A stretch of 64,000 nucleotides of DNA from Thermotogaceae bacterium (lineage in GTDB: Bacteria; Thermotogota; Thermotogae; Thermotogales; Thermotogaceae). The first letter of the stretch is position 1. Every line of letters begins with the position of its first letter. The stretch spans positions 148,799 to 212,798 of the forward strand of contig JALWTT010000009.1 in NCBI GenBank assembly GCA_027077795.1, given 5' to 3'. The notes under the pieces are model-generated. The model was not told the origin of the DNA. It worked only from the letters and a program-made list of their open reading frames with translations, and did no database searches. The position numbers and the translations under genes are program-made. Below, piece after piece: positions 43,108 through 52,085 of the stretch.

Positions 43108-45258
43108 TCAGAAAAGGTGATAGATCTTGAACACCGATGCAGCTATTATTGATACGACTGACATGATCTTTATCAATATATCTAGAGACGGGCCGACTGT
43201 ATCCTTCAGAGGATCTCCTACGGTGTCTCCGATTACCAAGGCTTTGTGCTCCTCTGAGCCTTTTCTAACCCCTGGAATTTCTCCACGCTCCAAGAACTTC
43301 TTTGCGTTATCCCAAGCTCCTCCGGAATTGGCACAGAATATCGCAAGCATAGCAGCGCTGAGAAGTGTACCTATGAGTATTCCTCCAACGAATTTTGTGC
43401 CTAGCAAAAATCCTCCAGCAAGAGGTGTGAGAACAGCTATCATAGCTGGATACTTCATCTTCTTAAGTGCCCATGTGCTGCTTATGGAAATACATTTGTT
43501 GTAATCGGGCGTTCCTTTCCCTTCCATTAAACCTGGTATTTCTCTGAACTGCCTTCTTATCTCCTCGACCATCATGCCTGCAGATTCAGCGACGGATCTT
43601 ATCAGCATTCCACTGAACATGAACGGAAGGGCCGCGCCTATTAACGCACCCGATATCGTTCTAGCGCTTATCATGTTGAGAAGGAGCGCTTTCATACCAA
43701 CGCTAGCCTCTTGCTGTGTCATCTGGGAGAATATGTAAGACGCAAAGAGTGAAAGTGCGGCTAGCACCGCGGAACCTATCGCAAAACCCTTTCCAATAGC
43801 TGCCGTTGTGTTTCCTATGGAATCCAGTCTATCCGTTATCTCTCTCACATCCTCTCCAAGGCCTGCCATCTCCGCTATACCACCTGCGTTATCCGCTATC
43901 GGCCCATAACTATCCGTTGAGACGGATGTCGCAACGAAGGAAAGCATCCCAGCTGCGGATATGGCGACACCGTACAGTCCTGCAAAGTGATCAGAAAACA
44001 GAATTCCGAGTCCCAGAACTAATATTGGAAGAAAGGTGCTTTCCATGCCAAGCGCTAAACCACTGCTTATAACAACACCTACTCCCCTGAAAGATTCTCG
44101 GCTCAGTTCTCTCGTGGGTCTGTACTTATCACTTGTGTAGTATTCCGCGAGGTAGCCAACAATTATTCCTGTTATTATTCCTATGACCATAGAACCCCAG
44201 GGTGATATCCAACCGTACCTAAAAGCTGTTCCCGTGAACTTATCGCTTCTGAAGCAGTACCAGCTCGCTAAGAGTCCAAACGCCATTGAAAAGATCGCGG
44301 ATGTCCACAAACCTGTGTCCAAGATCTTCTGAGGTTCTGAATTGGACTTGCTGTATATAACGTAGAGAATACCTATGATGGATCCAAGAAGGCCCGAAGC
44401 GGCTGCGAAAACGGGGAACTCCATCATGTGGATAGCTAGATTGTAAGAAATCTTCTCAGATAGTATGTACATGTACGCCGACAATATCACAGAGGATACA
44501 AGCGAGCCAACAAAGGATTCGAGGAGATCTGCTCCAAGTCCTGCTACATCTCCCACATTATCCCCCACATTATCCGCTATCGCTGCAGGATTTCTAGGAT
44601 CGTCTTCTGGAAGGTTGAGCTCCGTTTTTCCAACGAGGTCTGCTGCCATGTCCGCGGCTTTTGTATAAATGCCTCCTCCAACCCTGTCAAATAGAGCCAT
44701 CAGAGAACATCCCAGTGCATAACCTGAAACCGTCATCGCAAAAGGTATGTAATTTATCTTGAACCAATTCGTCACGATGTACAGATTGTCTCTGGAAGTC
44801 TGCCCCAGGAACTTTCCGAACACCAGGTAAACAACGGCGAGTCCAAGTATTGAAAGTCCTGCCACGGAGAGCCCCATGACGCTCCCGCCTGTATACGCAA
44901 CTCTAAGGGCTTTCCTTATATCCTTTGATTCCCTTGCGACATTCGTGACCCTAACATTGGCGCTGGTAGCGGCCCTCATTCCAAATATTCCAGAAAGCAT
45001 GCTGAGAATAGCTCCGAATATGAATGCCACTCCTACATACCAGCTTGTGAAGATCATAATCACAGCCGCTATGAGAATTAGAGCTTTGAAAACCGCGATG
45101 TTTTCATGCTTCAAGAAAGTGTTTGCTCCATCCCTGATAAAACTCGATATGTTTACCATCCTTTCGTTCCCCTCGGATGCTCTGAATATAGCCTTATAGT
45201 TAACGTAAGCTATCACTAGAGCAAGTGCAGATATTGAAATTGCGTATATGAGGATCAC
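43108..45258 (-). CDS. hppA: Membrane-bound, K+-dependent ion-pumping pyrophosphatase
   Basis: A 716-residue, 16-helix pyrophosphatase that uses pyrophosphate to pump ions across the membrane. The catalytic loop reads GGGIYTKAADMAADLVGKTE, with DNVGDNVGDVAGLGADLLESFVGS next and a second acidic loop near DNAGGIAEMAGL. The alanine in GNTTAAIGKGFAIGSA marks a K+-dependent enzyme, and the Glu in LLESF fits the sodium-pumping branch, though pumping specificity needs experiment. GTG 45258 behind AAGGAGGTGG. Standing next to rnf, it fits a sodium-based energy economy. Confidence 0.95.
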   Translation of the reverse strand: MILIYAISISALALVIAYVNYKAIFRASEGNERMVNISSFIRDGANTFLKHENIAVFKALILIAAVIMIFTSWYVGVAFIFGAILSMLSGIFGMRAATSANVRVTNVARESKDIRKALRVAYTGGSVMGLSVAGLSILGLAVVYLVFGKFLGQTSRDNLYIVTNWFKINYIPFAMTVSGYALGCSLMALFDRVGGGIYTKAADMAADLVGKTELNLPEDDPRNPAAIADNVGDNVGDVAGLGADLLESFVGSLVSSVILSAYMYILSEKISYNLAIHMMEFPVFAAASGLLGSIIGILYVIYSKSNSEPQKILDTGLWTSAIFSMAFGLLASWYCFRSDKFTGTAFRYGWISPWGSMVIGIITGIIVGYLAEYYTSDKYRPTRELSRESFRGVGVVISSGLALGMESTFLPILVLGLGILFSDHFAGLYGVAISAAGMLSFVATSVSTDSYGPIADNAGGIAEMAGLGEDVREITDRLDSIGNTTAAIGKGFAIGSAVLAALSLFASYIFSQMTQQEASVGMKALLLNMISARTISGALIGAALPFMFSGMLIRSVAESAGMMVEEIRRQFREIPGLMEGKGTPDYNKCISISSTWALKKMKYPAMIAVLTPLAGGFLLGTKFVGGILIGTLLSAAMLAIFCANSGGAWDNAKKFLERGEIPGVRKGSEEHKALVIGDTVGDPLKDTVGPSLDILIKIMSVVSIIAASVFKIYHLF

Positions 45259-45306
45259 AATACCACCTCCTTCTCATTAGCCCCTCCTGCTGATTCTTAT
45301 TAGTGA

Positions 45307-45335
45307 AGAATATATCAATATGCTCTGATTGTAAA
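45307..45335 (-). promoter_or_regulatory. Promoter of hppA
   Basis: On the minus strand TTTACA (45335-45330) and TATTCT (45312-45307) are 17 bases apart, upstream of the hppA ribosome site. Confidence 0.6.
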
Positions 45336-45391
45336 GGTAGACAGCCTGGCGTGAAATGTGATGAAAGGTTAATCATTGACGGTGGAAAATT

Positions 45392-45425
45392 GAGAGTTGA
45401 ACTCTCGTGATAAAATTCTTATAGA
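45392..45425 (+). promoter_or_regulatory. Promoter with palindromic operator before the oxidoreductase gene
   Basis: TTGAAC (45397-45402) and TATAGA (45420-45425) are 17 bases apart. The -35 box lies in the perfect 15-base palindrome GAGAGTT-G-AACTCTC (45392-45406), a likely repressor site. Further on, GAAATGTGATTTC at 45464-45476 is a second palindrome beside the ribosome site; its GAAATGTGAT half also occurs at 45353. Confidence 0.55.
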
Positions 45426-45492
45426 GGTAGGGAGAATGCAAGTTTTTCAGCTTCAAGGGCGATGAAATGTGATTTCGTAGGGGGGATCTTTC

Positions 45493-46524
45493 ATGAGCGT
45501 TGTAAATTTTGGGATAGTTGGATGTGGGAGTGTGAGCAAGGTTCACGCTGAGAGTATAAGGCATGTGAGCGGTGCAAATCTTGTGGCCGTGATGAGCAGA
45601 TCTGAGGAAAGTGCGAAAAGGTTGGCTAGAGAATATGAATGCGATTACTACACCGACCTGGAATCTTTATTGAAGAGAAGTGATCTAGATGCCGTGGTCG
45701 TTTTAACACCAAATGCTCTCCACGCTGATATTGGAATTGAGGCTGCTAGAAAGGGAAAGCACGTTGTGGTGGAAAAACCGATAGACATCAGTTTGGAGAA
45801 AGCGGACAAGTTGATAGACGAATGCGAAAAGTATGGCGTCAAGCTCAGTGTTATATTTCAGAGGAGATTCTCCGATGCGGCTCAGCGGGTGAAAAGTCTC
45901 ATAGAAAATGGAGATTTTGGGAGGATCAATTTTGCCAGTGCTCTGGTGAAGTGGTACAGAAGTCAGGGATATTACGACAGCAGTGATTGGAAAGGAACAT
46001 GGAAGATGGAAGGAGGAGGGGCACTTATAAACCAGTCAATTCATTACCTTGACCTTCTGCTTTATTTTGCTGGGCCGATTGATGAGGTGTTCGCTTACAT
46101 GGGGACAAAAACCCATGATATCGAAGTTGAAGATGTTCTGGTAGGTGTGATGAAGTTCAAGAGTGGGGCTCTCGGGTCTATTGAGGCAAACACCGCGGCT
46201 TATCCAGGTTTTGAAGCCCGCGTGGACATATATGGAAATGCGGCCTCGGCGATAATAGTTGATGACAAGCTAAATAGATTGGTAGTTGAAGAGGAAATCG
46301 ATGTAGGATCTAAAGGATATTCTAGCGGATTTGCAGGTGCAAGCAGCCCTGAGATATCCTTCGAACTTCACAAGAGACAATATGAGGACATAGTGGATTC
46401 TATATTGAGCGACAGAAAACCAGCGGTAGATGGGGTGGAAGGTCGAAACACATTGGCGGTGGTTTTGGCGCTCTACGAATCTGCCAGAACGAAAAGGATA
46501 AAAAAACCCGATTTCCGGGATTGA
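45493..46524 (+). CDS. Gfo/Idh/MocA family NAD(P)-dependent oxidoreductase
   Basis: A 343-residue sugar or polyol dehydrogenase. The Rossmann start FGIVGCGSVSKVHAESI, the family block VVEKPIDISLEKADKLIDEC with the EKP signature (about 96-115) and GGGALINQSIHYLDLLLYF, with the catalytic-type histidine, are all present. The substrate cannot be fixed. ATG 45493 follows GGGGGGAT. The gene stands alone behind a promoter with a palindromic operator, which suggests control by a dedicated repressor. Confidence 0.9.
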   Translation: MSVVNFGIVGCGSVSKVHAESIRHVSGANLVAVMSRSEESAKRLAREYECDYYTDLESLLKRSDLDAVVVLTPNALHADIGIEAARKGKHVVVEKPIDISLEKADKLIDECEKYGVKLSVIFQRRFSDAAQRVKSLIENGDFGRINFASALVKWYRSQGYYDSSDWKGTWKMEGGGALINQSIHYLDLLLYFAGPIDEVFAYMGTKTHDIEVEDVLVGVMKFKSGALGSIEANTAAYPGFEARVDIYGNAASAIIVDDKLNRLVVEEEIDVGSKGYSSGFAGASSPEISFELHKRQYEDIVDSILSDRKPAVDGVEGRNTLAVVLALYESARTKRIKKPDFRD

Positions 46525-46636
46525 TTTATGTAGCATGGACTTTTCTTGAGGACATTCTCAGGTTGCTTTTATAGAGCTTCTCTCCTCAACACGTTACCCC
46601 CAGGGCTAGGATTTATTTAACATTAAAAGATGGGGA

Positions 46637-46695
46637 TTGAATCATTAGATTGTTAAAGATTATAATATTGAGCACGTAGTCAGGGGAGACTACGT
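46637..46695 (+). promoter_or_regulatory. Promoter and 5' hairpin of the chemoreceptor gene
   Basis: TTGAAT (46637-46642) and TATAAT (46661-46666) are 18 bases apart. In the short leader, ACGTAGTC (46674-46681) and GACTACGT (46688-46695) form a perfect 8-bp hairpin with loop AGGGGA, 8 bases before the ribosome site AGGGGGTGA. Confidence 0.6.
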
Positions 46696-46715
46696 ATATT
46701 TCAGGGGGTGATGAT

Positions 46716-48890
46716 GTGAGGCTCACGGGGAAGATGTTGCTTTTGATAATACCGCTCGTCGTCGGTGGACTTGTGGTGCTCATGGTACTCACCACAAGTT
46801 CCGCTAACGGGGCCCTGACCGAGAGTTATGCGGAAAAGCTTATGGTTGCTGTGAGGAAAACTGAAACCGCTCTCACACAGTACTTTGACAGCATAGACGA
46901 TTTTCTGTACGTGAACTCAGCGAGAAGTCTTTTCTCAGATACGTTGAAAAAGATGCAGAAGATATATGAAAGGATAAATAGAGAAACAGGAAACGCAGAA
47001 AAGGCACTTCAGAAAGCTTACATTGATGACAATCCATATCCTTTGGGTGAAAAGTACAAGTTGCTTTCTCCTAAAGGTACGGATGTCATATCTCTGATTC
47101 AGTACAATATACTTCACAGGAAGATTCATCCTATTATGAAAGGCATTATCAACAAAATGGGTTTTTACGATATCTTTCTAGTGGACACCAGCGGAAATGT
47201 CGTTTACACGTATTTCAAGGAGAGAGATTTCGCTACGAATCTCGATCACGGACGCTGGAGGAATACGAATCTCGCTCAGCTTTACAGGATGTTGAAAAAC
47301 AAAAATGATGGCAAGGCCCACTTCGTTGATTTTCAGCCGTATGCACCATCCCGAGGTGTTCCAGCGGCTTTTGCCGGTGTAGCTGTGAGGGAAGGCAAAG
47401 ACGTCGTTGGTTACCTCATAGTCCAACTTCCTACAGACAAAATAGATGCCATTCTTCAGGAAAAAACAGGGATGGGAAGGACGGGAGAAACCTATGCAGT
47501 TGGCCCTGACTACTTGATGAGGAGCGATTCTCGCTTTGAAAAAGAGAGCACTATATTGAAACGGAAGGTTGATGTTGAAAGCGTGAAGAAGGCTTTCTCC
47601 GGGGAATCCGGATGGATCAAAATGAAGGACTACAGAGGAGTCCCCGTTCTGAGTGCTTACCTTCCATTCGATTATAAAGAGTTGAATTGGGCGATCGTGG
47701 GAGATGTGGATTACAGTGAAGCATCAGAAGCGGCAAAGAGGATGCTGAATTTCAGCCTCATAATTCTCGGAATTGTGACGGTTGTGAGTATTCTTATAGC
47801 GATCATCTTCACGAGAAGGCTAGTCAAGCCGATCAAGGTTCTTGAAGGGGACATGAGAAAGGTTGCAGAAGGGGATCTTTCAATTGAATTCAATGTTACG
47901 GGAAAAGATGAAATATCCCAAATGGCCAAATCTTTGGGAAAGATGGTAAAGAACATGAGAGGGGCTATTAAGAACATAGTTGATGTAACCTCTGTGATAA
48001 GCGATTCAGCTGGTAATCTGGCGGCGGTTTCTCAGGAGCAGAGCGCGTCTACTGAGGAGCTTTCCTCACAGGCTGAAAAAGTCAGGCAAAATGTTGAGAA
48101 TGTTTCAGCTTCCGTTGAGGAGGTTAACTCTGGCGTTGAAGAAGTAGCAGCTGGAGCTCAGAATGTTTCGAAAGCGGTTCAGGAGATGAGTGAGAATGCA
48201 AACGAAGCGGTGAAGTTTGCCCAGGAAGGGATGAACGCCATCGAGGAAGTTGTAAACGATATGAACGTGGTGGTTGAAGAAACTGGCAAGACCGCTGAAG
48301 TCGTTCGGGATTTGAACCAGAGAGTTCAGAACATAGGTGAGATAGTCGAAACGATAAATTCAATAGCAGAGCAGACGAATCTCTTAGCTTTGAATGCAGC
48401 TATAGAGGCTGCAAGAGCTGGCGAAGCTGGGAAAGGATTTGCCGTGGTTGCGGATGAGATAAGAAAGCTCGCTGAAGAGTCCAGAAGTGCCACAGATAAG
48501 ATCGCTGGGATGTTGAAGGAGATTCAAGATAGAACTGGCGTCACGAATGAAACTGTTAGAAAGATGAACGAAAGTGTTGAGAAGTCAAAAGTTGCAACTG
48601 AGACAGCTAGCAAGCAGTTTGAGGGGATACTTTCCAGGATTACAGGTATTCAGAGCTCCGCTCAGGATATAGCTACAATAGCCGAGGAACAGAGTGCAGC
48701 AGCTGAAGAGATATCGAGTGCGGTGGATTCTGTTTCAAGGTCCATAGCGGATGTTGCCGAGCAGGTGATGAGTATGACAAACTCCATACAGCAGCAATCT
48801 CATGGGGTAGAACAGGTCGCACAAACGGCACAGAAATTCAGCGAACTGGTGAAAAAACTCGAAGATGCTGTCAAGATATTCAAGCTCTGA
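46716..48890 (+). CDS. Methyl-accepting chemotaxis protein
   Basis: A 724-residue transmembrane chemoreceptor. One helix near the N-terminus ([18 protein letters not shown]), a large outside ligand domain of the double-Cache type (about 35-340, with [15 protein letters not shown]), a second helix (about 345-365), HAMP ([13 protein letters not shown] [16 protein letters not shown]) and the cytoplasmic signalling hairpin with the invariant tip [19 protein letters not shown] near 555. GTG 46716 behind AGGGGGTGAT. Single-gene unit followed by tRNA genes. Confidence 0.95.
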   Translation: MRLTGKMLLLIIPLVVGGLVVLMVLTTSSANGALTESYAEKLMVAVRKTETALTQYFDSIDDFLYVNSARSLFSDTLKKMQKIYERINRETGNAEKALQKAYIDDNPYPLGEKYKLLSPKGTDVISLIQYNILHRKIHPIMKGIINKMGFYDIFLVDTSGNVVYTYFKERDFATNLDHGRWRNTNLAQLYRMLKNKNDGKAHFVDFQPYAPSRGVPAAFAGVAVREGKDVVGYLIVQLPTDKIDAILQEKTGMGRTGETYAVGPDYLMRSDSRFEKESTILKRKVDVESVKKAFSGESGWIKMKDYRGVPVLSAYLPFDYKELNWAIVGDVDYSEASEAAKRMLNFSLIILGIVTVVSILIAIIFTRRLVKPIKVLEGDMRKVAEGDLSIEFNVTGKDEISQMAKSLGKMVKNMRGAIKNIVDVTSVISDSAGNLAAVSQEQSASTEELSSQAEKVRQNVENVSASVEEVNSGVEEVAAGAQNVSKAVQEMSENANEAVKFAQEGMNAIEEVVNDMNVVVEETGKTAEVVRDLNQRVQNIGEIVETINSIAEQTNLLALNAAIEAARAGEAGKGFAVVADEIRKLAEESRSATDKIAGMLKEIQDRTGVTNETVRKMNESVEKSKVATETASKQFEGILSRITGIQSSAQDIATIAEEQSAAAEEISSAVDSVSRSIADVAEQVMSMTNSIQQQSHGVEQVAQTAQKFSELVKKLEDAVKIFKL

Positions 48891-48934
48891 TAATGTTGAC
48901 CAAGGAAAATTCAGTGTGGTAGAATTTTTCCGAT

Positions 48935-49010
48935 CGGGGCGTAGCGCAGGTGGAAGCGCGCCTGCATGGGGCGCAGGAGGCCGGAGGTTCAAGTCCTCTC
49001 GCCCCGACCA
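48935..49010 (+). tRNA. tRNA-Pro (anticodon GGG)
   Basis: Acceptor CGGGGCG/CGCCCCG with A and encoded CCA. The anticodon stem CCTGC/GCAGG encloses ATGGGGC, so the anticodon is GGG; the T arm GGAGGTTCAAGTCCTCT is normal. Total 76 bases. Confidence 0.94.
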
Positions 49011-49032
49011 GTGTGATATAATTATTCGGTGT

Positions 49033-49107
49033 TGGGAGGTCGTCTAATAGGTAGGACAGCGGACTCTGGATCCGCCAGTGGAGGTTCGAGTCCTCCCCTC
49101 CCAGCCA
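49033..49107 (+). tRNA. tRNA-Gln (anticodon CTG)
   Basis: Acceptor TGGGAGG/CCTCCCA with G and encoded CCA. The anticodon stem GCGGA/TCCGC encloses CTCTGGA, giving CTG, which reads CAG. It lies 22 bases after tRNA-Pro and is probably co-transcribed. Confidence 0.94.
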
Positions 49108-49139
49108 AATTGGGTGGCATATTGCCACCCAATTGTTTT
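49108..49139 (+). terminator. Terminator after tRNA-Gln
   Basis: AATTGGGTGGCA and TGCCACCCAATT form a 12-bp stem with a 3-base loop, followed by GTTTTT. It begins directly after the tRNA's CCA. Confidence 0.88.
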
Positions 49140-49157
49140 TGAAAGAGGGGTGATTCA

Positions 49158-50864
49158 ATGAAGATAGGGTATGTTACCGGGAGCAGTAGTGCCTCTCCAT
49201 ATGAATTCTACGTGAGATTGAGAAGTGATATAAATTCATCCCCAGATGTCATGGTTAGGATAGGTGATTTGGTTAAAGTGGATTTTGAGTATGAGAATTT
49301 CGGGGAGATATCCGTATACGGAACTGTTACGGAACTCTCCAACATGTGGGATATACCCATGAGGGGCTTTGAGGAGTTGCTGATCGTCGAAAAGGGTATA
49401 AAGCCAAAGTTATCAACTTTTGTTGCAAAAGTTGTGACAACGAGGATAGTCTCCCACAGAGGAGATATGAATCCACCAGACATTCCCCCAATTCCCGGGA
49501 GTACTGTGGAGCTCGTGCTGAATGAGAGTGAAGTTGACGTTGCTCTAGGGTTTGACAGTTTTTCTGATAGAAAGCTTCCTGTCGGAACACTTGAGAACGG
49601 TTCTGTCGCTTACCTGGATTTCTCGTACATACTGGGGGAGAACGGAGCACATATAAACATCTCCGGTCAATCGGGAGTCGCTTCAAAGACTTCTTATATG
49701 ACATTCCTGATGAGATCGATAATGGATAGCCTCAGGTTCTCGAGGAGATACGGCCACCTCAAACCAATTTTCGTGATATTCAACGTCAAGGGAGATAGTC
49801 TCATGTTCATAGATCACTTCAGCAGGAGATGGCTTGAGTCTGAGGGCACAGCTGTTGGAAGAGAGTGGAGAAAGATGTATGAAAAGATGGGAGTCAATGC
49901 CACTCCATTTGACAGTGCGAGGTTCTATGCGGTTTCCAAGGAGGAAATACTAGGGTTTGGAGTGGATTCCCTGAGAGTAGATGCTAAGCCTTACTCTTGG
50001 AACACTTCGGATTTTTTTGACCTTGGACTCTTTGAAATGATATTCGACCCACAAGAGCTCGAGAGAAATAGCAACCTCATGTTGGCTGTTATCTCCATAA
50101 TGGAGTACATGAACGCCGACGACACCGGGAACGAATTGGAGAAAATGAGGAGAAGGAGCAGAATTTCAAACCCATACGAACTTCTGGCGAGTTTGAACGA
50201 AGGTGGATTCCTTTACGAACATCTTAAAAGTTTGGAGATGAGGGTCAGCACGATAAAGCTCCTTAAGAGGAGACTACAACTTGCAACGAATGTAGGGCTT
50301 GCAAGGATATGGAAAAAAGAGGCGGTGAAGATAGATTGGAACAGACCAGGTGGTGTAACGGTGATAGATATATCAAGGCTTAGAACGAAGATTCAATCCA
50401 TAGTTGTGGGGGCTGTTATAAAGGAGATAATGAGAGAAAAAGAATCTGGGAGGCTCTCCAACTCCCCTGTTTTTATCCTTCTTGATGAACTCAACAAATA
50501 CGCTCCTAGAGGTGAGGGAAGTGAGATAGCATCTATATTCAGAGATGTGGCTGAGAGAGGAAGATCGTTTGGCGTTATACTAGTAGGCGCGGAGCAAACG
50601 GCATCTGAAGTGGATTATAGGGTTATCACACAGGCAGCGACGATGGTCGTCGGTAGACAGAAATGGGTCGAACTTTCAAAGAACGAGTACGGCCATCTTC
50701 TGGCGGAGCAAAAGAGAAAAGCAGCGACTTTGACTCAGGGAAGTGTTATAGTGGATCAACCTTTTTTAAGGGTTCCCATAACCGTTCGCTTTCCATTTCC
50801 AGCTTGGGCTCTAAACGAAAACGACTTTGTCTCTCCTGAGGGAGAAGAAGAGGTGTTGATATAG
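49158..50864 (+). CDS. HerA-like ATPase (DUF87 family)
   Basis: A 568-residue ATPase of the HerA/FtsK group. The N-terminal part (about 5-140) looks like the HAS-barrel found in HerA. The nucleotide-binding site is ISGQSGVASKTSYMTF, with Ser in the place of the last P-loop glycine, as in a bacterial subgroup; Walker B is VFILLDELNKYAPRG and a sensor-type region is VILVGAEQTASEVD. HerA pumps DNA in partnership with the nuclease NurA, but no nurA gene is adjacent. ATG 49158 follows AGAGGGGTGA. It lies between two tRNA transcription units. Confidence 0.85.
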   Translation: MKIGYVTGSSSASPYEFYVRLRSDINSSPDVMVRIGDLVKVDFEYENFGEISVYGTVTELSNMWDIPMRGFEELLIVEKGIKPKLSTFVAKVVTTRIVSHRGDMNPPDIPPIPGSTVELVLNESEVDVALGFDSFSDRKLPVGTLENGSVAYLDFSYILGENGAHINISGQSGVASKTSYMTFLMRSIMDSLRFSRRYGHLKPIFVIFNVKGDSLMFIDHFSRRWLESEGTAVGREWRKMYEKMGVNATPFDSARFYAVSKEEILGFGVDSLRVDAKPYSWNTSDFFDLGLFEMIFDPQELERNSNLMLAVISIMEYMNADDTGNELEKMRRRSRISNPYELLASLNEGGFLYEHLKSLEMRVSTIKLLKRRLQLATNVGLARIWKKEAVKIDWNRPGGVTVIDISRLRTKIQSIVVGAVIKEIMREKESGRLSNSPVFILLDELNKYAPRGEGSEIASIFRDVAERGRSFGVILVGAEQTASEVDYRVITQAATMVVGRQKWVELSKNEYGHLLAEQKRKAATLTQGSVIVDQPFLRVPITVRFPFPAWALNENDFVSPEGEEEVLI

Positions 50865-50893
50865 GAGCATAGGTTGATTATAATATCAAACAC

Positions 50894-50979
50894 GCCGAGG
50901 TGGCGGAATTGGCAGACGCGCCTGACTCAGGATCAGGTGGTCATTTACGACCATGCGGGTTCAAGTCCCGCCCTCGGCA
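50894..50979 (+). tRNA. tRNA-Leu (anticodon CAG)
   Basis: Acceptor GCCGAGG/CCTCGGC, discriminator A; CCA is not encoded (CTA follows). The anticodon stem CCTGA/TCAGG holds CTCAGGA, giving CAG. The long variable arm (TGGTCATTTACGACCA) marks a class II leucine tRNA. Its body closely resembles tRNA-Leu(CAA) at 13720-13808. Confidence 0.95.
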
Positions 50980-50984
50980 CTAAA

Positions 50985-51012
50985 GGGGCCCTATATGGGC
51001 CCAATTATTTTT
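50985..51012 (+). terminator. Terminator after tRNA-Leu(CAG)
   Basis: GGGCCC-tatat-GGGCCC forms a hairpin followed by AATTATTTTT. The T-run overlaps the stop of the convergent Asp23 gene. The hairpin resembles the one after tRNA-Leu(CAA). Confidence 0.8.
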
Positions 51013-51376
51013 CCTTTCTGTCCTCCTCTGAGTAGTCATAGATTTCCTCTTCGTTACTTTGAGTTGATTCGACTATGTCGCCTATGTGTATGTTCACTGA
51101 GTCCACCGGCATCTCTGTCATTCTTTCTACAGTCTCCTTGACTTTTAACATCAAATCCTCCGCGAATTTCTTTAGAGAAGTGTTGTAAGGTGCCGTAATG
51201 TCCCTTACGGTTATCTCGAGATGATCCTCCGGGGTTCTCTGTATCACTATATTTTTTTTGAGCTTTTTCTTTTCTCTTTGATTGTCTTCTATCTTCATGT
51301 ACTCAACTGCAGCTCTGAAGATTATCTCCCTTATTACGTTGTCCGATATCTCTATCTTCCCTCCATTGTATTCCAT
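51005..51376 (-). CDS. Asp23/Gls24 family protein
   Basis: A 123-residue protein of the Asp23/Gls24 (DUF322-like) family, whose members are envelope-stress or membrane-associated proteins of unknown mechanism. GGKIEISDNVIREIIFRAAVEYM is the family start, and LMLKVKETVERMTEMPVDSVNIHIGDI the conserved end, followed by an acidic tail. ATG 51376 follows AGGAGGTGA, which overlaps nothing upstream; it lies 13 bases after efp, a common gene pair. Confidence 0.85.
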   Translation of the reverse strand: MEYNGGKIEISDNVIREIIFRAAVEYMKIEDNQREKKKLKKNIVIQRTPEDHLEITVRDITAPYNTSLKKFAEDLMLKVKETVERMTEMPVDSVNIHIGDIVESTQSNEEEIYDYSEEDRKEK

Positions 51377-51389
51377 TTGATCACCTCCT

Positions 51390-51956
51390 TCAGACTTTCT
51401 CAACGTATTCCCCTGTTCTGGTATCGACTTTAACCTTGTCTCCGACTTTTACAAAGAAAGGGACAGTTACCTTTAAGCCTGTTTCCAGTCTAGCAGGTTT
51501 GCCCCCACCGGAAGCCGTATCGCCTTTGTACCCAGGAGGTGTGTCTACAACTTCCAGCACAACTGTGGTAGGTAGTTCTATTCCTATTGGAGTACCTCCG
51601 TGGAATACAAGGGATACTTCCATGTTCTCCGTTAGGTAATACACAGCATCACCCAGGAGGTCTTTTTGGAGTGGATGCTGGTCGTAATCATCCAGCGTCA
51701 TGAAGTAATAGGCATCTCCATCATTGTATAGGTATTGAGCTGATCTGAAGGAAACTTCAGCTTCTTCGAGTTTTTCCGTACTCATGAAGTTTATATCACG
51801 GACATATCCAGTCATCACGTTTTTCATCCTGACCCTGACCTGCCCAGATCCCCTGGCTCTAAAATGTTTGGTAGCTTCTAGAACTCTGTAAACCTCCCCA
51901 TCATAAACAACGAACATGTTCTTTCTTAGGTCGCTGACGCTCACTGCGGCCACCAT
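51390..51956 (-). CDS. efp: Elongation factor P
   Basis: A 188-residue EF-P that helps the ribosome through proline stretches. The three beta-barrel domains are complete: [38 protein letters not shown] with the linker [12 protein letters not shown], and the signature region [36 protein letters not shown]. The tip loop reads HFRARGSGQ, placing an arginine where other EF-Ps carry the modified lysine or arginine. ATG 51956 is preceded by AGGGAGGAG. Confidence 0.97.
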   Translation of the reverse strand: MVAAVSVSDLRKNMFVVYDGEVYRVLEATKHFRARGSGQVRVRMKNVMTGYVRDINFMSTEKLEEAEVSFRSAQYLYNDGDAYYFMTLDDYDQHPLQKDLLGDAVYYLTENMEVSLVFHGGTPIGIELPTTVVLEVVDTPPGYKGDTASGGGKPARLETGLKVTVPFFVKVGDKVKVDTRTGEYVEKV

Positions 51957-52085
51957 ATCTCCTCCCTTTCTCTCTTCGACAAGGGAGATTATACCATCTC
52001 CTTTCTCTCGTATGCCGATTTTGGATGGATGTTGAATTTCATTTGAAATCTTTTTGGTAAAATCTCGGAGAAGGGAGGAGATCTC

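Noticed and set aside
48865..49047. Small plus-strand frame over the tRNA-Pro gene
   Set aside because: Its bases form the tRNA; not a gene.
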